Positions 7,448 through 15,996 of a stretch of 28,894 nucleotides of DNA are shown piece after piece; positions within the stretch are counted from its first letter, which is position 1; every line of letters begins with the position of its first letter. Below the pieces are notes generated by a model. The model worked only from the letters and a program-made list of their open reading frames with translations, made no database searches and was not told where the DNA came from. The translations under genes were made by a program, and so were the position numbers. This DNA comes from Anaerolineae bacterium (GTDB lineage Bacteria > Chloroflexota > Anaerolineae > Aggregatilineales > Phototrophicaceae), in the NCBI GenBank assembly GCA_028284565.1, contig JANQRM010000177.1:1-28894 (forward strand), written 5' to 3'.

Positions 7448-8791
7448 ATGAAAACAACACTTTGTCGCTTGTTCTTATTATGTTTATTCCTAGTCAGTCT
7501 TCCCATATTCACATTCGCTCAAGACGAATTAACCGAAACATTTGTATCAGAAGATGGTGCATTAGCTTTTCAATATCCTGTTGGTTGGGAAGTTGATAAT
7601 TTGAGTGGCTTAATCAATCTCACCGGTCCATCTGGCTCAACCGTTGTCTTTACATTTTTCCCGCCCGATTTTATTGAAATTTTCGTCAGTGAATCAGACA
7701 CAGCAATCGAAGCCTTAGACACCATGGCGGAGTCCTTGACATTCATCACCGGAGAAGCAGAGGAATTTCCATCATCATTGGAAAGTGCCATTGCTTCCAC
7801 TGAACAAAATGATATTCCGGGGATTGCCTTGATGAAAAAGCTATCCAGTGATCGTTTTGCTATGATGCTGGCTCAAACAACAGATATTGATGCCTCAACA
7901 TCCCTAATACTCGATGTGTTTGCTTCGATGGATAGTGGAACTCCCGGCTCAGGGTCGAGTAATAACGCAGATTCAGTTGAAGAAGGTTTTCCAAAGCTAT
8001 TGACAAATCATGCGGAAGATTGGCAGGATGCTGTTGAAGAACTCGAAGAAAAAGGGGTGATTGCATCAGGCGGAAGTCTGGTATTCAACGAGAATCGTGC
8101 GTTTTTCTCTGGACAAGGGAACTTCTTTACGCCCCTTGCACGTAATAGTCCCTTTGCTGATATTATCATGGCAGGCGAATTATCCTTTAGTGTTGGTGAT
8201 TTGAATGAGCTGGAGCAGTGTGTATTGACCTCGCGCATTGAGACAGACAATCGTGGGAATGCGACCAAATTCCTTGATGTTGGTTTGTTGAATGATGGAT
8301 CGGTCTTTGTATTAGATCTCCTTGGTGGTGGTCAAGACCCTGTGTTTACGGTTTCACCTGAGTCATTAGACTTAGATATTTCTCACCATATTCTCTATCT
8401 CGCACAAGACGATACGGTGACGGTCTATCTCAATGGTGAATTGATTATTGAAAACTTTGAAATAGAGAATCGTTCCGGTACCTATGGTATCTCGCTACTT
8501 GGGCGGGGTCCAAGCGCACAATGCGTCGGAAATAATATCTGGGTCTATCAAGCTCCGGCAGTTAATCCGGGGGTCTGTGAAGTATCAGCGACAAGTACTG
8601 TCAATAAACGTGGTGGTCCCGGAACAAATTTTGACCGCGCTGGACAACTCGGTGCAGGTGTGGTTGAAATAGCAATCGGACAAGGAAGTGATGGTGACTT
8701 TACATGGTGGCAACTTGAAGATGATACATGGGTACGAGAGGATGTCGTCCGTGCTGTGGGTGATTGTCGTAACTTGCCTGATGCAGAATGA
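7448..8791 (+). CDS. Secreted protein with N-terminal DcrB/PsbP-like, central jelly-roll-like and C-terminal SH3-like domains
   Basis: 447 aa from ATG 7448; an in-frame GTG lies three codons earlier, but GAAAGTG fits the ATG better. A clear Sec signal peptide (LFLLCLFLVSLPIFTFA) is followed by a likely cleavage before QDE. Residues about 25-160 (FVSEDGALAFQYPVGWEV...) resemble lipoprotein/PsbP-like or DcrB-like domains found in Chloroflexota surface proteins. About 215-370 is strand-rich with LNGELIIENFEIENRSGTYG, reminiscent of a laminin-G/concanavalin-type sandwich. The last 75 residues, with ATSTVNKRGGPGTNFDRAGQL and TWWQLEDDTWVREDVV, have the form of a bacterial SH3 domain. Exported; precise role unknown. 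A terminator follows at 8816. Confidence 0.8.
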   Translation: MKTTLCRLFLLCLFLVSLPIFTFAQDELTETFVSEDGALAFQYPVGWEVDNLSGLINLTGPSGSTVVFTFFPPDFIEIFVSESDTAIEALDTMAESLTFITGEAEEFPSSLESAIASTEQNDIPGIALMKKLSSDRFAMMLAQTTDIDASTSLILDVFASMDSGTPGSGSSNNADSVEEGFPKLLTNHAEDWQDAVEELEEKGVIASGGSLVFNENRAFFSGQGNFFTPLARNSPFADIIMAGELSFSVGDLNELEQCVLTSRIETDNRGNATKFLDVGLLNDGSVFVLDLLGGGQDPVFTVSPESLDLDISHHILYLAQDDTVTVYLNGELIIENFEIENRSGTYGISLLGRGPSAQCVGNNIWVYQAPAVNPGVCEVSATSTVNKRGGPGTNFDRAGQLGAGVVEIAIGQGSDGDFTWWQLEDDTWVREDVVRAVGDCRNLPDAE

Positions 8792-8815
8792 TGCTTAATG
8801 TGTTCACCACTCTAA

Positions 8816-8845
8816 GAGGCATGGCAAAGCGGCTGTGCCTTTTTG
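8816..8845 (+). terminator. Rho-independent terminator after the secreted-protein gene
   Basis: AGGCA (8817-8821) pairs with TGCCT (8836-8840), with a partly paired interior, immediately followed by TTTTT. It lies 25 bases after the stop codon. Confidence 0.65.
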
Positions 8846-8866
8846 CTTTAGTTAGGAGTTGAGGCA

Positions 8867-9676
8867 ATGTCTGATGTTATATTGACCTTTGTCCATATCA
8901 GCGACACGCACATCAATAATGATCCAAGCAATCATGAATCAAACTTTGCTCAATATCATTCGCATCAAGGGGCAAAGGCTCTCGTTCAAGTGATCAAAGA
9001 CTCACCTTTCCACCCTGATTTTGTGCTACATACAGGTGATGTGGTATTCGATCCTGTGCTAGAGGCTTACGACTATGCAAGGTCAATTTTCTCCGAAATT
9101 CCTTACCCTATCTATTATCTTGCTGGCAATCATGATGAGCATCAGTCGTTACAACTCGACTTAATACAAACGAATCATGTTGTATCTCCCTTGCATTATG
9201 AAGTTGAGGTCAACGGTGTCCAAATAGTGTGTGTGGATAGCAATGGTCCTGCAAAAGTCCCCGCTGGAAATATCACCCCAGAGCAACTAACATGGCTGAA
9301 TAAAATTTGTACCTCGAATGATGAGCGACCTCTAATCATAGCGACACATCATAATCCACTTCCTGTGGGTGTGCCTTGGTTGGATGAATGGATGCGAATC
9401 ACCAATGGAGAGCAATTCCATAACATTATCTTGCAAGCACGTCATCGCTTACGAGGTGTGTTTTATGGACATATTCATCAAAATACAAGTATCTATCGGG
9501 ATGGGGTGCTTTATAGTTCTGCATTGTCATCATGGGTGCAATTTCATAGTTTTCCGGGCATGACGAAAACCCAGTCTGATACGAATGCCAGACCCGGCTT
9601 TAGTGTGGTGACCTTAACACAAGAGACGACATTCATCCGTCGTTATTGGTTTGATGTTGAATCATCCGCTTCGTAA
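8867..9676 (+). CDS. Metallophosphoesterase, CpdA/class III cyclic-nucleotide phosphodiesterase-like
   Basis: 269 aa, close to the size of CpdA (Icc). All five metal/catalytic motifs are intact: D13-x-H15 in HISDTHINN, GD at D58 (HTGDVVFD), GNHD at 87-90, H161 in ATHHNP, and GHIH with H202 and H204. The order and the N-terminal HISDTH are typical of the CpdA group that hydrolyses 3',5'-cAMP, although related enzymes act on other phosphodiesters. AGGAG precedes the ATG by 8 bases, just downstream of a terminator. Its last 15 bases overlap the 3' end of the TIR gene on the opposite strand. cAMP specificity is an inference; a degenerate cNMP-binding protein is encoded at 17450. Confidence 0.9.
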   Translation: MSDVILTFVHISDTHINNDPSNHESNFAQYHSHQGAKALVQVIKDSPFHPDFVLHTGDVVFDPVLEAYDYARSIFSEIPYPIYYLAGNHDEHQSLQLDLIQTNHVVSPLHYEVEVNGVQIVCVDSNGPAKVPAGNITPEQLTWLNKICTSNDERPLIIATHHNPLPVGVPWLDEWMRITNGEQFHNIILQARHRLRGVFYGHIHQNTSIYRDGVLYSSALSSWVQFHSFPGMTKTQSDTNARPGFSVVTLTQETTFIRRYWFDVESSAS

Positions 9677-10546
9677 ATTATCCATTATCTCAGCAACGGT
9701 ATCTTTGAAAATTTCCAGATTATCGGCACGATTGACGAATTGCTTCAAAGGAATAGAGGGGCGGCGGTCTGCGCGGTCACTCTGGAAGGGATTGTTATCA
9801 GGCATGATGCGATTAAAGGTCTTGAGGGTAGATTGACGCACACGCTTTTTGTCGTAGGGAGACTTGTCAAGCAAATAATCGAAGGGGACTTGGACGGCAG
9901 GCTTTCGCATATATGCCCATAGGGAGAAGACCGTTACAAATTCATCACCTTGTAAAACTCTTGCATGGAAGCCGGGGGTGTGCTTGCCACCGAATTCGAC
10001 TTCATCGGCATTTTTCGTTGACCATTGATATAAGTCTTTGGCAATGAGGGAGAGTTGTTCGCCATTATCAAGTTGCGTTAGATAATCGAAGAAGTTGTCT
10101 TCTGTTGGGACTAGTGTGACATCCTCATTCGGTTTGGGTGATGTGTTCTTTTGCAGGGCTTTTTTGACTGCTTTAGCGAGCTTGGCATATCCCTTTTCTT
10201 TGTCGCGGTAACAATTGGTATATTGCAAATCGACGAGGTGAAGTGGAAGTGGGACTTTTTCTATTTGGGCAATAAAGAGAGGCAGACCTAGATTGAGCGT
10301 CAGTAGCGTTTCGCGTTCTACCCATTTTGATGAGCGGGCATTACGTGACATCACGACGACGGTTGCGCTGGCATTTTCTAAACCTTTTTGAATCTCTTGG
10401 AGCCATTCCATACCATCTTGTAGATTTTCGAGGTCAACCCAGACATCAATATCGGCCTGTTGTAAGTAGCCTGCGATTTCTGCAGTTTGCTCATTATCGT
10501 CAGAACTATGACTGATGAACGCGTAGGGCTTGGCTGGATTTGGCAT
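9662..10546 (-). CDS. TIR-domain protein with uncharacterised C-terminal domain
   Basis: 294 aa. The N-terminal TIR domain (about 5-130) begins YAFISHSSDDNEQTAEIA and continues through DIDVWVDLENLQDGMEWL and SATVVVMSRNARSSKWVERET. By the W-x(3)-E spacing seen in SARM1 (Trp-Val-His-Lys-Glu), E79 is the candidate NADase glutamate (W75-V-E-R-E79). After a linker (about 130-150), a C-terminal region of about 140 residues contains LYQWSTKNADEVEFGGKHTP, then a strand-rich core (EFVTVFSLWAYM) and basic helices. I do not recognise this region; it is presumably a sensor or partner-binding domain. GAGGT precedes the ATG. Bacterial TIR proteins often act as NAD-depleting or signal-producing enzymes in anti-phage defence; that role here is inferred only from the domain. 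It is divergent from a second TIR-type gene. Confidence 0.87.
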   Translation of the reverse strand: MPNPAKPYAFISHSSDDNEQTAEIAGYLQQADIDVWVDLENLQDGMEWLQEIQKGLENASATVVVMSRNARSSKWVERETLLTLNLGLPLFIAQIEKVPLPLHLVDLQYTNCYRDKEKGYAKLAKAVKKALQKNTSPKPNEDVTLVPTEDNFFDYLTQLDNGEQLSLIAKDLYQWSTKNADEVEFGGKHTPGFHARVLQGDEFVTVFSLWAYMRKPAVQVPFDYLLDKSPYDKKRVRQSTLKTFNRIMPDNNPFQSDRADRRPSIPLKQFVNRADNLEIFKDTVAEIMDNLRSG

Positions 10547-10623
10547 AGAAACCTCGATTGATTGGGTAAATTGTTCAGGACAATTTTAGCAAGTTTTATG
10601 ATTTATGACTTTGTGTTTCATTG

Positions 10624-10629
10624 TATGAT
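10624..10629 (+). promoter_or_regulatory. Possible -10 box for the TIR-like/WD40 gene
   Basis: TATGAT in the 115-base divergent gap, 32 bases before ATG 10662. The -35 region (ATTTAT at 17-base spacing) is poor. TAAGGA lies 10 to 15 bases before the ATG as ribosome-binding site. Confidence 0.3.
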
Positions 10630-10661
10630 AGAGATAGACTGTTTGTTAAGGATATTATTCA

Positions 10662-12437
10662 ATGCCTAGATTGTATCTCTCGTTCCGTCCACAAGATTCC
10701 TCTGCTAATGAGGTGCGTCATATCCTCGCAGATTTTGTAAATGCATTTGGTCAATCTCATGTGCAATGGCATTCTTCATTCGATGAACTCAATGTGTTTG
10801 ATGTTGAGAAAGCCGTCAAAGCCTCTGATTTTCTGATTGTAGTAATCGGGGAGTATTGGGCAAATTTAGTTGATGAATCGGGCGAGAATGTCTTAAAGAG
10901 TGTTTATGACCCAGTGCATATGGCGGTTGTGACTGCATTGGAGAATCGCATCCCGATTATTCCAATCATCGTCGATGATGCGCGGATGCCATTTGAAGCT
11001 GAACTACCATATGACATGCGGAGTATGGTGCGTTATGAGCCGATTGTCATTGGGCGCAATGATATTCTGTCAGTCAAAATAGCCAAACTCATTGAAAATA
11101 TTAATCAGAAGCCAATACATAAGTGGCGCGTACAACAACGGCAAATGAAATCATCCCGTCCACCAGAGACTCAATGGCAACCACAAAAAAAGCCTTCAAT
11201 CCAACAGAATGCCATTTGGGTGCGTCGATTGATACTTGGTTCGATCATTATTATTGCTGGACTGTTTTTCTTCCTTACGATTGCTTCTGAGGATAGTTCA
11301 ACTATATTACCGACACCTATTTCCTTGGCAGAAATGATGGAAACGGAAGTTATTGAAGAAATTCCGACCCTACGACCTACGCAATATATTCCAGAGGTTA
11401 CACAAGCTCCGCCCTTGCTCTCGACTGTTGTAGCTCGATCAACATATGATGCGATTAATGATGTTGATACAACCGAATTTACTTGGCAAGACCTTGCCAC
11501 GATTGACTCTATTGGGGCAAATAACCTGCCTTACTTGGGAACGGTTGTTCAATGGCAGACTGGAAATCTCGATACACTAATTGAAACAATCGCCTTAAGT
11601 CCGAATGGTCGTTGGCTAGCCATTGATTATCGTAATGGCGATTTGGAGATTCGAGATACATTAACGGGTGAGTTGCATACGCGAATGAATGAACGGCAAT
11701 ATGCTTTGAACATGCTGTTTACGGTCGATAGCCAATATTTGCTTATTAATCATGGACTTCGCATTGAGTTTTGGAGTGTTGATGGACGACGGGTAGTATC
11801 GACCATTCAGACTGAACCGCAAATTGTACGACGGATGGCGATGAGTGCGGATGGGGTCTGGCTAGGCACAGTTGGGGATGACATTGTATCACTTTGGCAC
11901 ATTGAAACCCTCTATAGGCCCAACTTAGAAGAAATCGCCATTGCACATGACCAGCATATGAAAAGCCTGATATTTAGTACTGATAGCTCTTCATTGATTC
12001 TAGGTGGGATTGATGGGACGATGTATTTATATGATACGCTAACTCATCAGCAACTGCGGAAAATTGATAAGCATGAAGTGGCGATTACAGCACTCGCAAC
12101 TAGTTCAACTCAAGACGTAATTAGTTCTGGGGATTCTTTAGGTCATATTCGGCAACAAGCCAGAGACTTTGAAGGTTACTTTGTAGGGATTGCTTCTGAT
12201 GCCGAAGCGATTGACCAATTGGTTTATAGTGCTGATGGCCAACTGCTTTTTTCCAGAGATGATATTCGCAAGAAGCTACAAATTTGGTCTGTTGATACAC
12301 GAGTTGAAGCAGATGACGCACCCATCATGCCAAATCATGTGGCGATGTTTGCTTTGGATGCTGATGGAAAAATCTTGGTAATTGCAACAGAAAATGGGAC
12401 GATATTGGTAAAAGCCATTGCCGAGGAGCCAAGCTAG
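10662..12437 (+). CDS. TIR-like domain / transmembrane / seven-repeat WD40-like protein
   Basis: 591 aa with three parts. Residues 1-150 form a TIR-like fold (RLYLSFRPQDSSANEVRHIL, SDFLIVVIGEYW, DPVHMAVVTALENRIPIIPI). In the typical bacterial pattern D-x-V-x-x-E-I-x-x-A-L the glutamate position is alanine (A88), so NADase activity is doubtful. A basic linker ends in VRR, followed by one transmembrane helix (about 188-207); the positive-inside rule puts the TIR-like part in the cytoplasm. A Ser/Thr/Pro-rich stalk (210-265) leads to about seven propeller-type repeats (305-590), each with a pattern such as IALSPNGRWLAI...LEIRD. The whole looks like a one-pass receptor with an outside propeller and an inside TIR adaptor. 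It ends one base from a convergent lipoprotein gene. Confidence 0.82.
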   Translation: MPRLYLSFRPQDSSANEVRHILADFVNAFGQSHVQWHSSFDELNVFDVEKAVKASDFLIVVIGEYWANLVDESGENVLKSVYDPVHMAVVTALENRIPIIPIIVDDARMPFEAELPYDMRSMVRYEPIVIGRNDILSVKIAKLIENINQKPIHKWRVQQRQMKSSRPPETQWQPQKKPSIQQNAIWVRRLILGSIIIIAGLFFFLTIASEDSSTILPTPISLAEMMETEVIEEIPTLRPTQYIPEVTQAPPLLSTVVARSTYDAINDVDTTEFTWQDLATIDSIGANNLPYLGTVVQWQTGNLDTLIETIALSPNGRWLAIDYRNGDLEIRDTLTGELHTRMNERQYALNMLFTVDSQYLLINHGLRIEFWSVDGRRVVSTIQTEPQIVRRMAMSADGVWLGTVGDDIVSLWHIETLYRPNLEEIAIAHDQHMKSLIFSTDSSSLILGGIDGTMYLYDTLTHQQLRKIDKHEVAITALATSSTQDVISSGDSLGHIRQQARDFEGYFVGIASDAEAIDQLVYSADGQLLFSRDDIRKKLQIWSVDTRVEADDAPIMPNHVAMFALDADGKILVIATENGTILVKAIAEEPS

Positions 12438-12438
12438 C

Positions 12439-13002
12439 TTATTCTTGATTCACGACAACCATATCAATCGTATAATCCTGTGCATCTGGGATACTCACCC
12501 AAAAGGGGCGAATCAACTCATAGTCACATTCTCCAACTGTTATGAATAGAAGCTCTATTCGAATGGTCTTAGTTTCATCATTTTTATCGGTATTTAGGAT
12601 GTTGTGTTGTGCTTGACAGCCAAAGCCATAACTCCATATCCCTGCCAAAATCCGTCCCGACGTGAAATCGAAAGGGTGGCGTTCAATCGGACGGCGACAA
12701 AGTTGTGAATTATCGGCTAAATCGTAAAAGTCGATGTGTTCGCTGACGGAGCGAATTACAAAGACTCGGTCACGAGCATCAAAGGCAGAATTGAAACATA
12801 TCCCACTCATCACGGCGAGTTCGTCACGCATATCTAAGGGTAAATCACTCTCTGATTCATCTGATTGTGGGCTTGCTTGTGCGTCGGGCAAACGAACATT
12901 TTCTGACGTTGGGAAGATTAAGGGATCGCCTTGGAACATGAAACAACCTGTGAGCAACAGGGGAATAAGAAGTACGAGGCGAGTGAGATGTCGTTGTGTC
13001 AT
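12439..13002 (-). CDS. Lipoprotein of unknown function
   Basis: 187 aa from the ATG at 13002. The frame stays open upstream to 13296, but that extension would overlap the divergent metallophosphoesterase and hide the signal peptide. The start MTQRHLTRLVLLIPLLLTGC is a textbook lipoprotein signal with lipobox LTGC, giving lipidated C20. A Ser/Asp/Pro-rich linker follows, then a compact domain with four further cysteines (in GICFNS, QLCRRP, GFGCQA and GECDYE), which may form disulfides outside the membrane. No family recognised. The ribosome-binding site is weak. Convergent with the TIR-like/WD40 gene. Confidence 0.75.
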   Translation of the reverse strand: MTQRHLTRLVLLIPLLLTGCFMFQGDPLIFPTSENVRLPDAQASPQSDESESDLPLDMRDELAVMSGICFNSAFDARDRVFVIRSVSEHIDFYDLADNSQLCRRPIERHPFDFTSGRILAGIWSYGFGCQAQHNILNTDKNDETKTIRIELLFITVGECDYELIRPFWVSIPDAQDYTIDMVVVNQE

Positions 13003-13131
13003 GTGTCGAAGTCTTATGTTTGAAATCTTTATTCCTAGCGTAAAATGAATCGCGTCTTGATGTAAAGCATGGTAAGATGATACGACTTGATTATTAAACA
13101 ATAACTTGCCCAAATTGAAGGGTATTCTAGT

Positions 13132-13863
13132 ATGCGAATTTTGGTCATTTCCGATATACATGCCAATCTCACTGCCTTTAATACAGTATTGGATCATGCA
13201 AAAGATCAGTGGGATTATGTTTGGTGTTTGGGGGATGTGGTTGGGTATGGTCCTGACCCGAATGAATGTGTTGAATTGTTGCGGACGATGCCTCATCTCT
13301 GTTTAGCTGGGAATCATGATTGGGCGGCGTTGGGTCGTTTGGATGTGAGGACGTTTAATCCAGATGCGCGTCGAGTTGTCGAATGGACACAGGAACAACT
13401 CACTCCTGAAAACGTGGCATATTTAGAAGCCTTGCCCGTCACATTTGTGATTGGTGATTACACTCTGGTTCATGCCAGTCCACGCGAACCCGTGTGGGAA
13501 TATATTTTGGAACCCTTGGTGGCGGCACTGAACTTCCCACATTTTGAAACCTCCTATTGTTTTGTAGGGCATACTCATCAGCCTGTGATTTATGAATTGA
13601 TTGATGAGAATGGCGATACTCGTGCGAGTGAACCTCAGTATAACGAACCCTATACAATGAATGGACGGCGACAAATCATCAATCCGGGAAGTATTGGACA
13701 ACCCCGTGACCAAAATCCAAATTCGGCATATGGGATTCTGGATTTGGAAACGAATATCTTTGAACATCGTCGGATTCCCTATGATATTGCCGATGTGCAA
13801 CAACGGATGCGCGCTCATGGTTTGCCAGAACGTCAAGTGACTCGGTTGGAGCATGGGTGGTAG
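13132..13863 (+). CDS. Metallophosphoesterase (YfcE/MJ0936-like)
   Basis: 243 aa. It starts MRILVISDIHANLTAF, with D8/H10, GDVVGYGPDP at D35, GNHD at 61-63, VHASPREP, and FVGHTHQP. These residues complete the two-metal phosphoesterase site. The GDVVGYGPxPNE segment is the hallmark of the Metallophos_2 subgroup, which is often annotated as diadenosine tetraphosphatase- or YfcE-like; the physiological substrate is generally unknown. GAAGGG lies 10-15 bases before ATG. It is a paralogue of the truncated gene at 1-750, differing by having GNHD rather than GNAD. A terminator at 13881 closes this single-gene unit. Confidence 0.9.
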   Translation: MRILVISDIHANLTAFNTVLDHAKDQWDYVWCLGDVVGYGPDPNECVELLRTMPHLCLAGNHDWAALGRLDVRTFNPDARRVVEWTQEQLTPENVAYLEALPVTFVIGDYTLVHASPREPVWEYILEPLVAALNFPHFETSYCFVGHTHQPVIYELIDENGDTRASEPQYNEPYTMNGRRQIINPGSIGQPRDQNPNSAYGILDLETNIFEHRRIPYDIADVQQRMRAHGLPERQVTRLEHGW

Positions 13864-13880
13864 AAAACAGACAGATTAGG

Positions 13881-13905
13881 GGGCATGGATGACATGCTCT
13901 TTTTG
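13881..13905 (+). terminator. Rho-independent terminator after the 13132 metallophosphoesterase
   Basis: GGGCATG pairs with CATGCTC (one G-T pair) around a five-base loop, followed by TTTTT. It starts 18 bases after the stop. Confidence 0.7.
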
Positions 13906-13929
13906 ATTCTGTATAAGATTTGCTAGAAT
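13901..13929 (+). promoter_or_regulatory. Candidate promoter for the DtxR-like gene
   Basis: TAGAAT at 13924-13929 with TTTTGA (17-base spacing) or TTGATT (15-base) upstream; 18 bases before the ATG at 13948. The -35 overlaps the T-run of the preceding terminator. Confidence 0.35.
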
Positions 13930-13947
13930 GATTTCTGTTGCTAATTC

Positions 13948-14637
13948 ATGAACATAATTGCGATGAGTGAGACGGATTTTAGTACCAAGACCTGCACCTA
14001 TTTAGCACAAATTTATCGGATGACTGACTGGTTGCCGGCATCTGAATGCGTAGGAACTTCGGCTTTGGCTGATGCTTTAAATGTAAGTCCGCCAGCAATT
14101 AATCGGATGGTGAATAAGCTAAAAGAGCAAAATTTGTTGGTGCATGAACCTTATCAAGGTGTGCAGTTGACATCACAAGGTCGTGAGGTGGCGTTACAAC
14201 GTCTGCGAGATCATCGGATTGTGGAGAGCTTCCTTGTGAAGGTTATGGACATTCCATGGGATATTGTCTATAACGAAGCGCAACGGCTGTGTCCAGCAAT
14301 TACTCCTAATGTTGCCCAGAAAATGTATCAAATGGCAGAACAGCCAACTTATTGCCCGCATGGTGAACCCATTCCAACAGAACGTGGCGAATTAGAAAAA
14401 CTCAACGATATATTGTTATCCGAAGTACAACCTCAGTCTCGTGTTGAGATAACTCGTTTTCGGACACGAGAGGCAGACCGTCTACAGTATCTTCAAGCGT
14501 TAGGGTTGTTGGTTGGAACCCAATTCGACGTGTTACATGTCGCGCCATTTAATGGTCCGATGCAACTCAGAGTTGGTAATGAATATCGAATTATTGGTTA
14601 CAATCTTGCTAAACTTATCCGTGTACAATTGATTTAA
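13948..14637 (+). CDS. DtxR/MntR-type regulator with non-canonical metal sites
   Basis: 229 aa: winged-helix DNA-binding domain (about 12-85, with TSALADALNVSPPAINRMVNKL as the helix-turn-helix, then GVQLTSQGREVAL), a dimerisation/metal domain (86-145, LRDHRIVESFL, CPHGEPIP), and a C-terminal FeoA/SH3-like domain (about 155-229). Aligning with DtxR HDEACRWEH, the block here is YNEAQRLCP. The ligands H98, C102, E105 and H106 become Y108, Q112, C115 and P116, while ancillary H89 and E93 remain. Classical Fe/Mn sensing is therefore doubtful. Alternative ATG at 13963 (MSETDF); neither start has a strong RBS. No metal transporter gene is adjacent; the next gene on the strand is a sugar nucleotidyltransferase 27 bases downstream. 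Confidence 0.87.
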   Translation: MNIIAMSETDFSTKTCTYLAQIYRMTDWLPASECVGTSALADALNVSPPAINRMVNKLKEQNLLVHEPYQGVQLTSQGREVALQRLRDHRIVESFLVKVMDIPWDIVYNEAQRLCPAITPNVAQKMYQMAEQPTYCPHGEPIPTERGELEKLNDILLSEVQPQSRVEITRFRTREADRLQYLQALGLLVGTQFDVLHVAPFNGPMQLRVGNEYRIIGYNLAKLIRVQLI

Positions 14638-14664
14638 CTGTGTCATAGAAGGGAAATATTACGC

Positions 14665-15954
14665 ATGTCCCAAATGCCTGTTCTGATTATTCTTGCAGGT
14701 GGCTCATCATCTCGAATGTGGCCCCTTCGGGAGAAACTTTTTTTGAAATTTGGTGAAGAACCGCTTGTTGTGACGCAACTTAAACGTTATGAACGCTTGG
14801 GATTTACCGAAGCCATCATCGTTGGGAATCCTAAGAATGTCGACTCGCTGAAAGAAATCTCAGCAGATTTGAGTACTTTGTCTCTTGAGGTCGTTGTGCA
14901 AGAAGAAGCAATTGGTATGGGAGACGCGCTCTTAAAAACGGCTGGCTATTTCGAGAATCGTCCTGATACTGCTATCTTTGTCACGCAAGTTCATGATGTC
15001 GTGGAAGATTCACTCTATGAAGATGTCGTGAATGCTTATCAACAAAGTCCAGACGCGACATTTATCGCTGGTGTAGAGATGGAACGCTATTTCCCCGGTG
15101 GATATTTAGTGGTTGAAGAAGGTGTGATCAAGGGAATTGTAGAAAAGCCGGGTGAAGGCAATGAACCCAGCAATCTCGTCAATATTGTTGCTCATTTGCA
15201 TAGCCACGTCGGACGTTTATTTGATGCGGTGCAGGTGGAATATGCTAAAGATATTCCAAGTGATGATCATTATGAACGCGCGATGGATACACTGATGAAT
15301 GAGTACGAATATCGCGTCATTCCCTATTCTGGTGTGTGGACATTCCTCAAGTTTCCATGGCATCCGCTTGAAGTCATGGATTTCTTCTTGTCTCAAATTG
15401 AGGGTCAACAAGTGCATGAGACCGCTTTTATTGCGCCAACGGCTTCTTTGGTGGGCGATGTCTATATCGGTGAAGGCGTAAAAGTGTTTCCCGGTGCGGC
15501 GGTAGTTGGTCCAGCCTATATCGGGAAAGGAACCATTGTCGGTAATAATGCACTGGTGCGTAATTCTATGGTTTTAGACAATTGTAATGTGGGTTTCACA
15601 ACAGAAGTTGCGAGGAGTTATGTCGCTGATGGATGTCAGATGCATGCTTGTCGTGTGTTGGACTCCGTATTTGCGCCAAATGTTAATTTCTCGGCTGGGT
15701 GTACAACAGCAAATCTTCGTATTGATAAGGGCAATGTGAGTAGTCGAGTCAAAGACAATCTAACCGATAGTGGGCGTGATAAATTGGGTGCGATGGTTGG
15801 TGAGGGGGCATTTCTGTCGGTGGATGTGATGACAATGCCAGGTGTGAAAGTCGGTGAATATGCCGAAGTGGGACCCGGAATGCATGTGCGCCATGATGTG
15901 AAAGAAAAACAACGTACTTATGTCAAGCAGGAAATTGTTGTAGTTGAGGACTAG
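14665..15954 (+). CDS. Sugar-1-phosphate nucleotidyltransferase with C-terminal left-handed beta-helix
   Basis: 429 aa, two domains. The N-terminal nucleotidyltransferase begins with the nucleotide-binding loop LAGGSSSRMWPLREKLFLKF (10-29) and has EKPGEG later. From about residue 254 there is a hexapeptide left-handed beta-helix (for example ASLVGDVYIGEGVKVFPGAA), as in GlmU and archaeal bifunctional enzymes. It should activate a sugar-1-phosphate with an NTP and may also acetylate, but the acetyltransferase active-site histidine cannot be assigned. The loop GGSSSRMWP is closer to mannose-1-phosphate guanylyltransferase-like sequences than to RmlA. Downstream lies a phosphomannomutase/phosphoglucomutase, which would supply its substrate. 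AAGGGA precedes the ATG by 12 bases. Confidence 0.85.
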   Translation: MSQMPVLIILAGGSSSRMWPLREKLFLKFGEEPLVVTQLKRYERLGFTEAIIVGNPKNVDSLKEISADLSTLSLEVVVQEEAIGMGDALLKTAGYFENRPDTAIFVTQVHDVVEDSLYEDVVNAYQQSPDATFIAGVEMERYFPGGYLVVEEGVIKGIVEKPGEGNEPSNLVNIVAHLHSHVGRLFDAVQVEYAKDIPSDDHYERAMDTLMNEYEYRVIPYSGVWTFLKFPWHPLEVMDFFLSQIEGQQVHETAFIAPTASLVGDVYIGEGVKVFPGAAVVGPAYIGKGTIVGNNALVRNSMVLDNCNVGFTTEVARSYVADGCQMHACRVLDSVFAPNVNFSAGCTTANLRIDKGNVSSRVKDNLTDSGRDKLGAMVGEGAFLSVDVMTMPGVKVGEYAEVGPGMHVRHDVKEKQRTYVKQEIVVVED

Positions 15955-15996
15955 TTTCGCACAATCTGTAAATAACTTTTGCTGAAAATCGTAGTC

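Noticed and set aside
13003..13296. N-terminal extension of the lipoprotein at 12439-13002
   Set aside because: It would overlap the divergent metallophosphoesterase start, and the lipoprotein signal begins exactly at ATG 13002.
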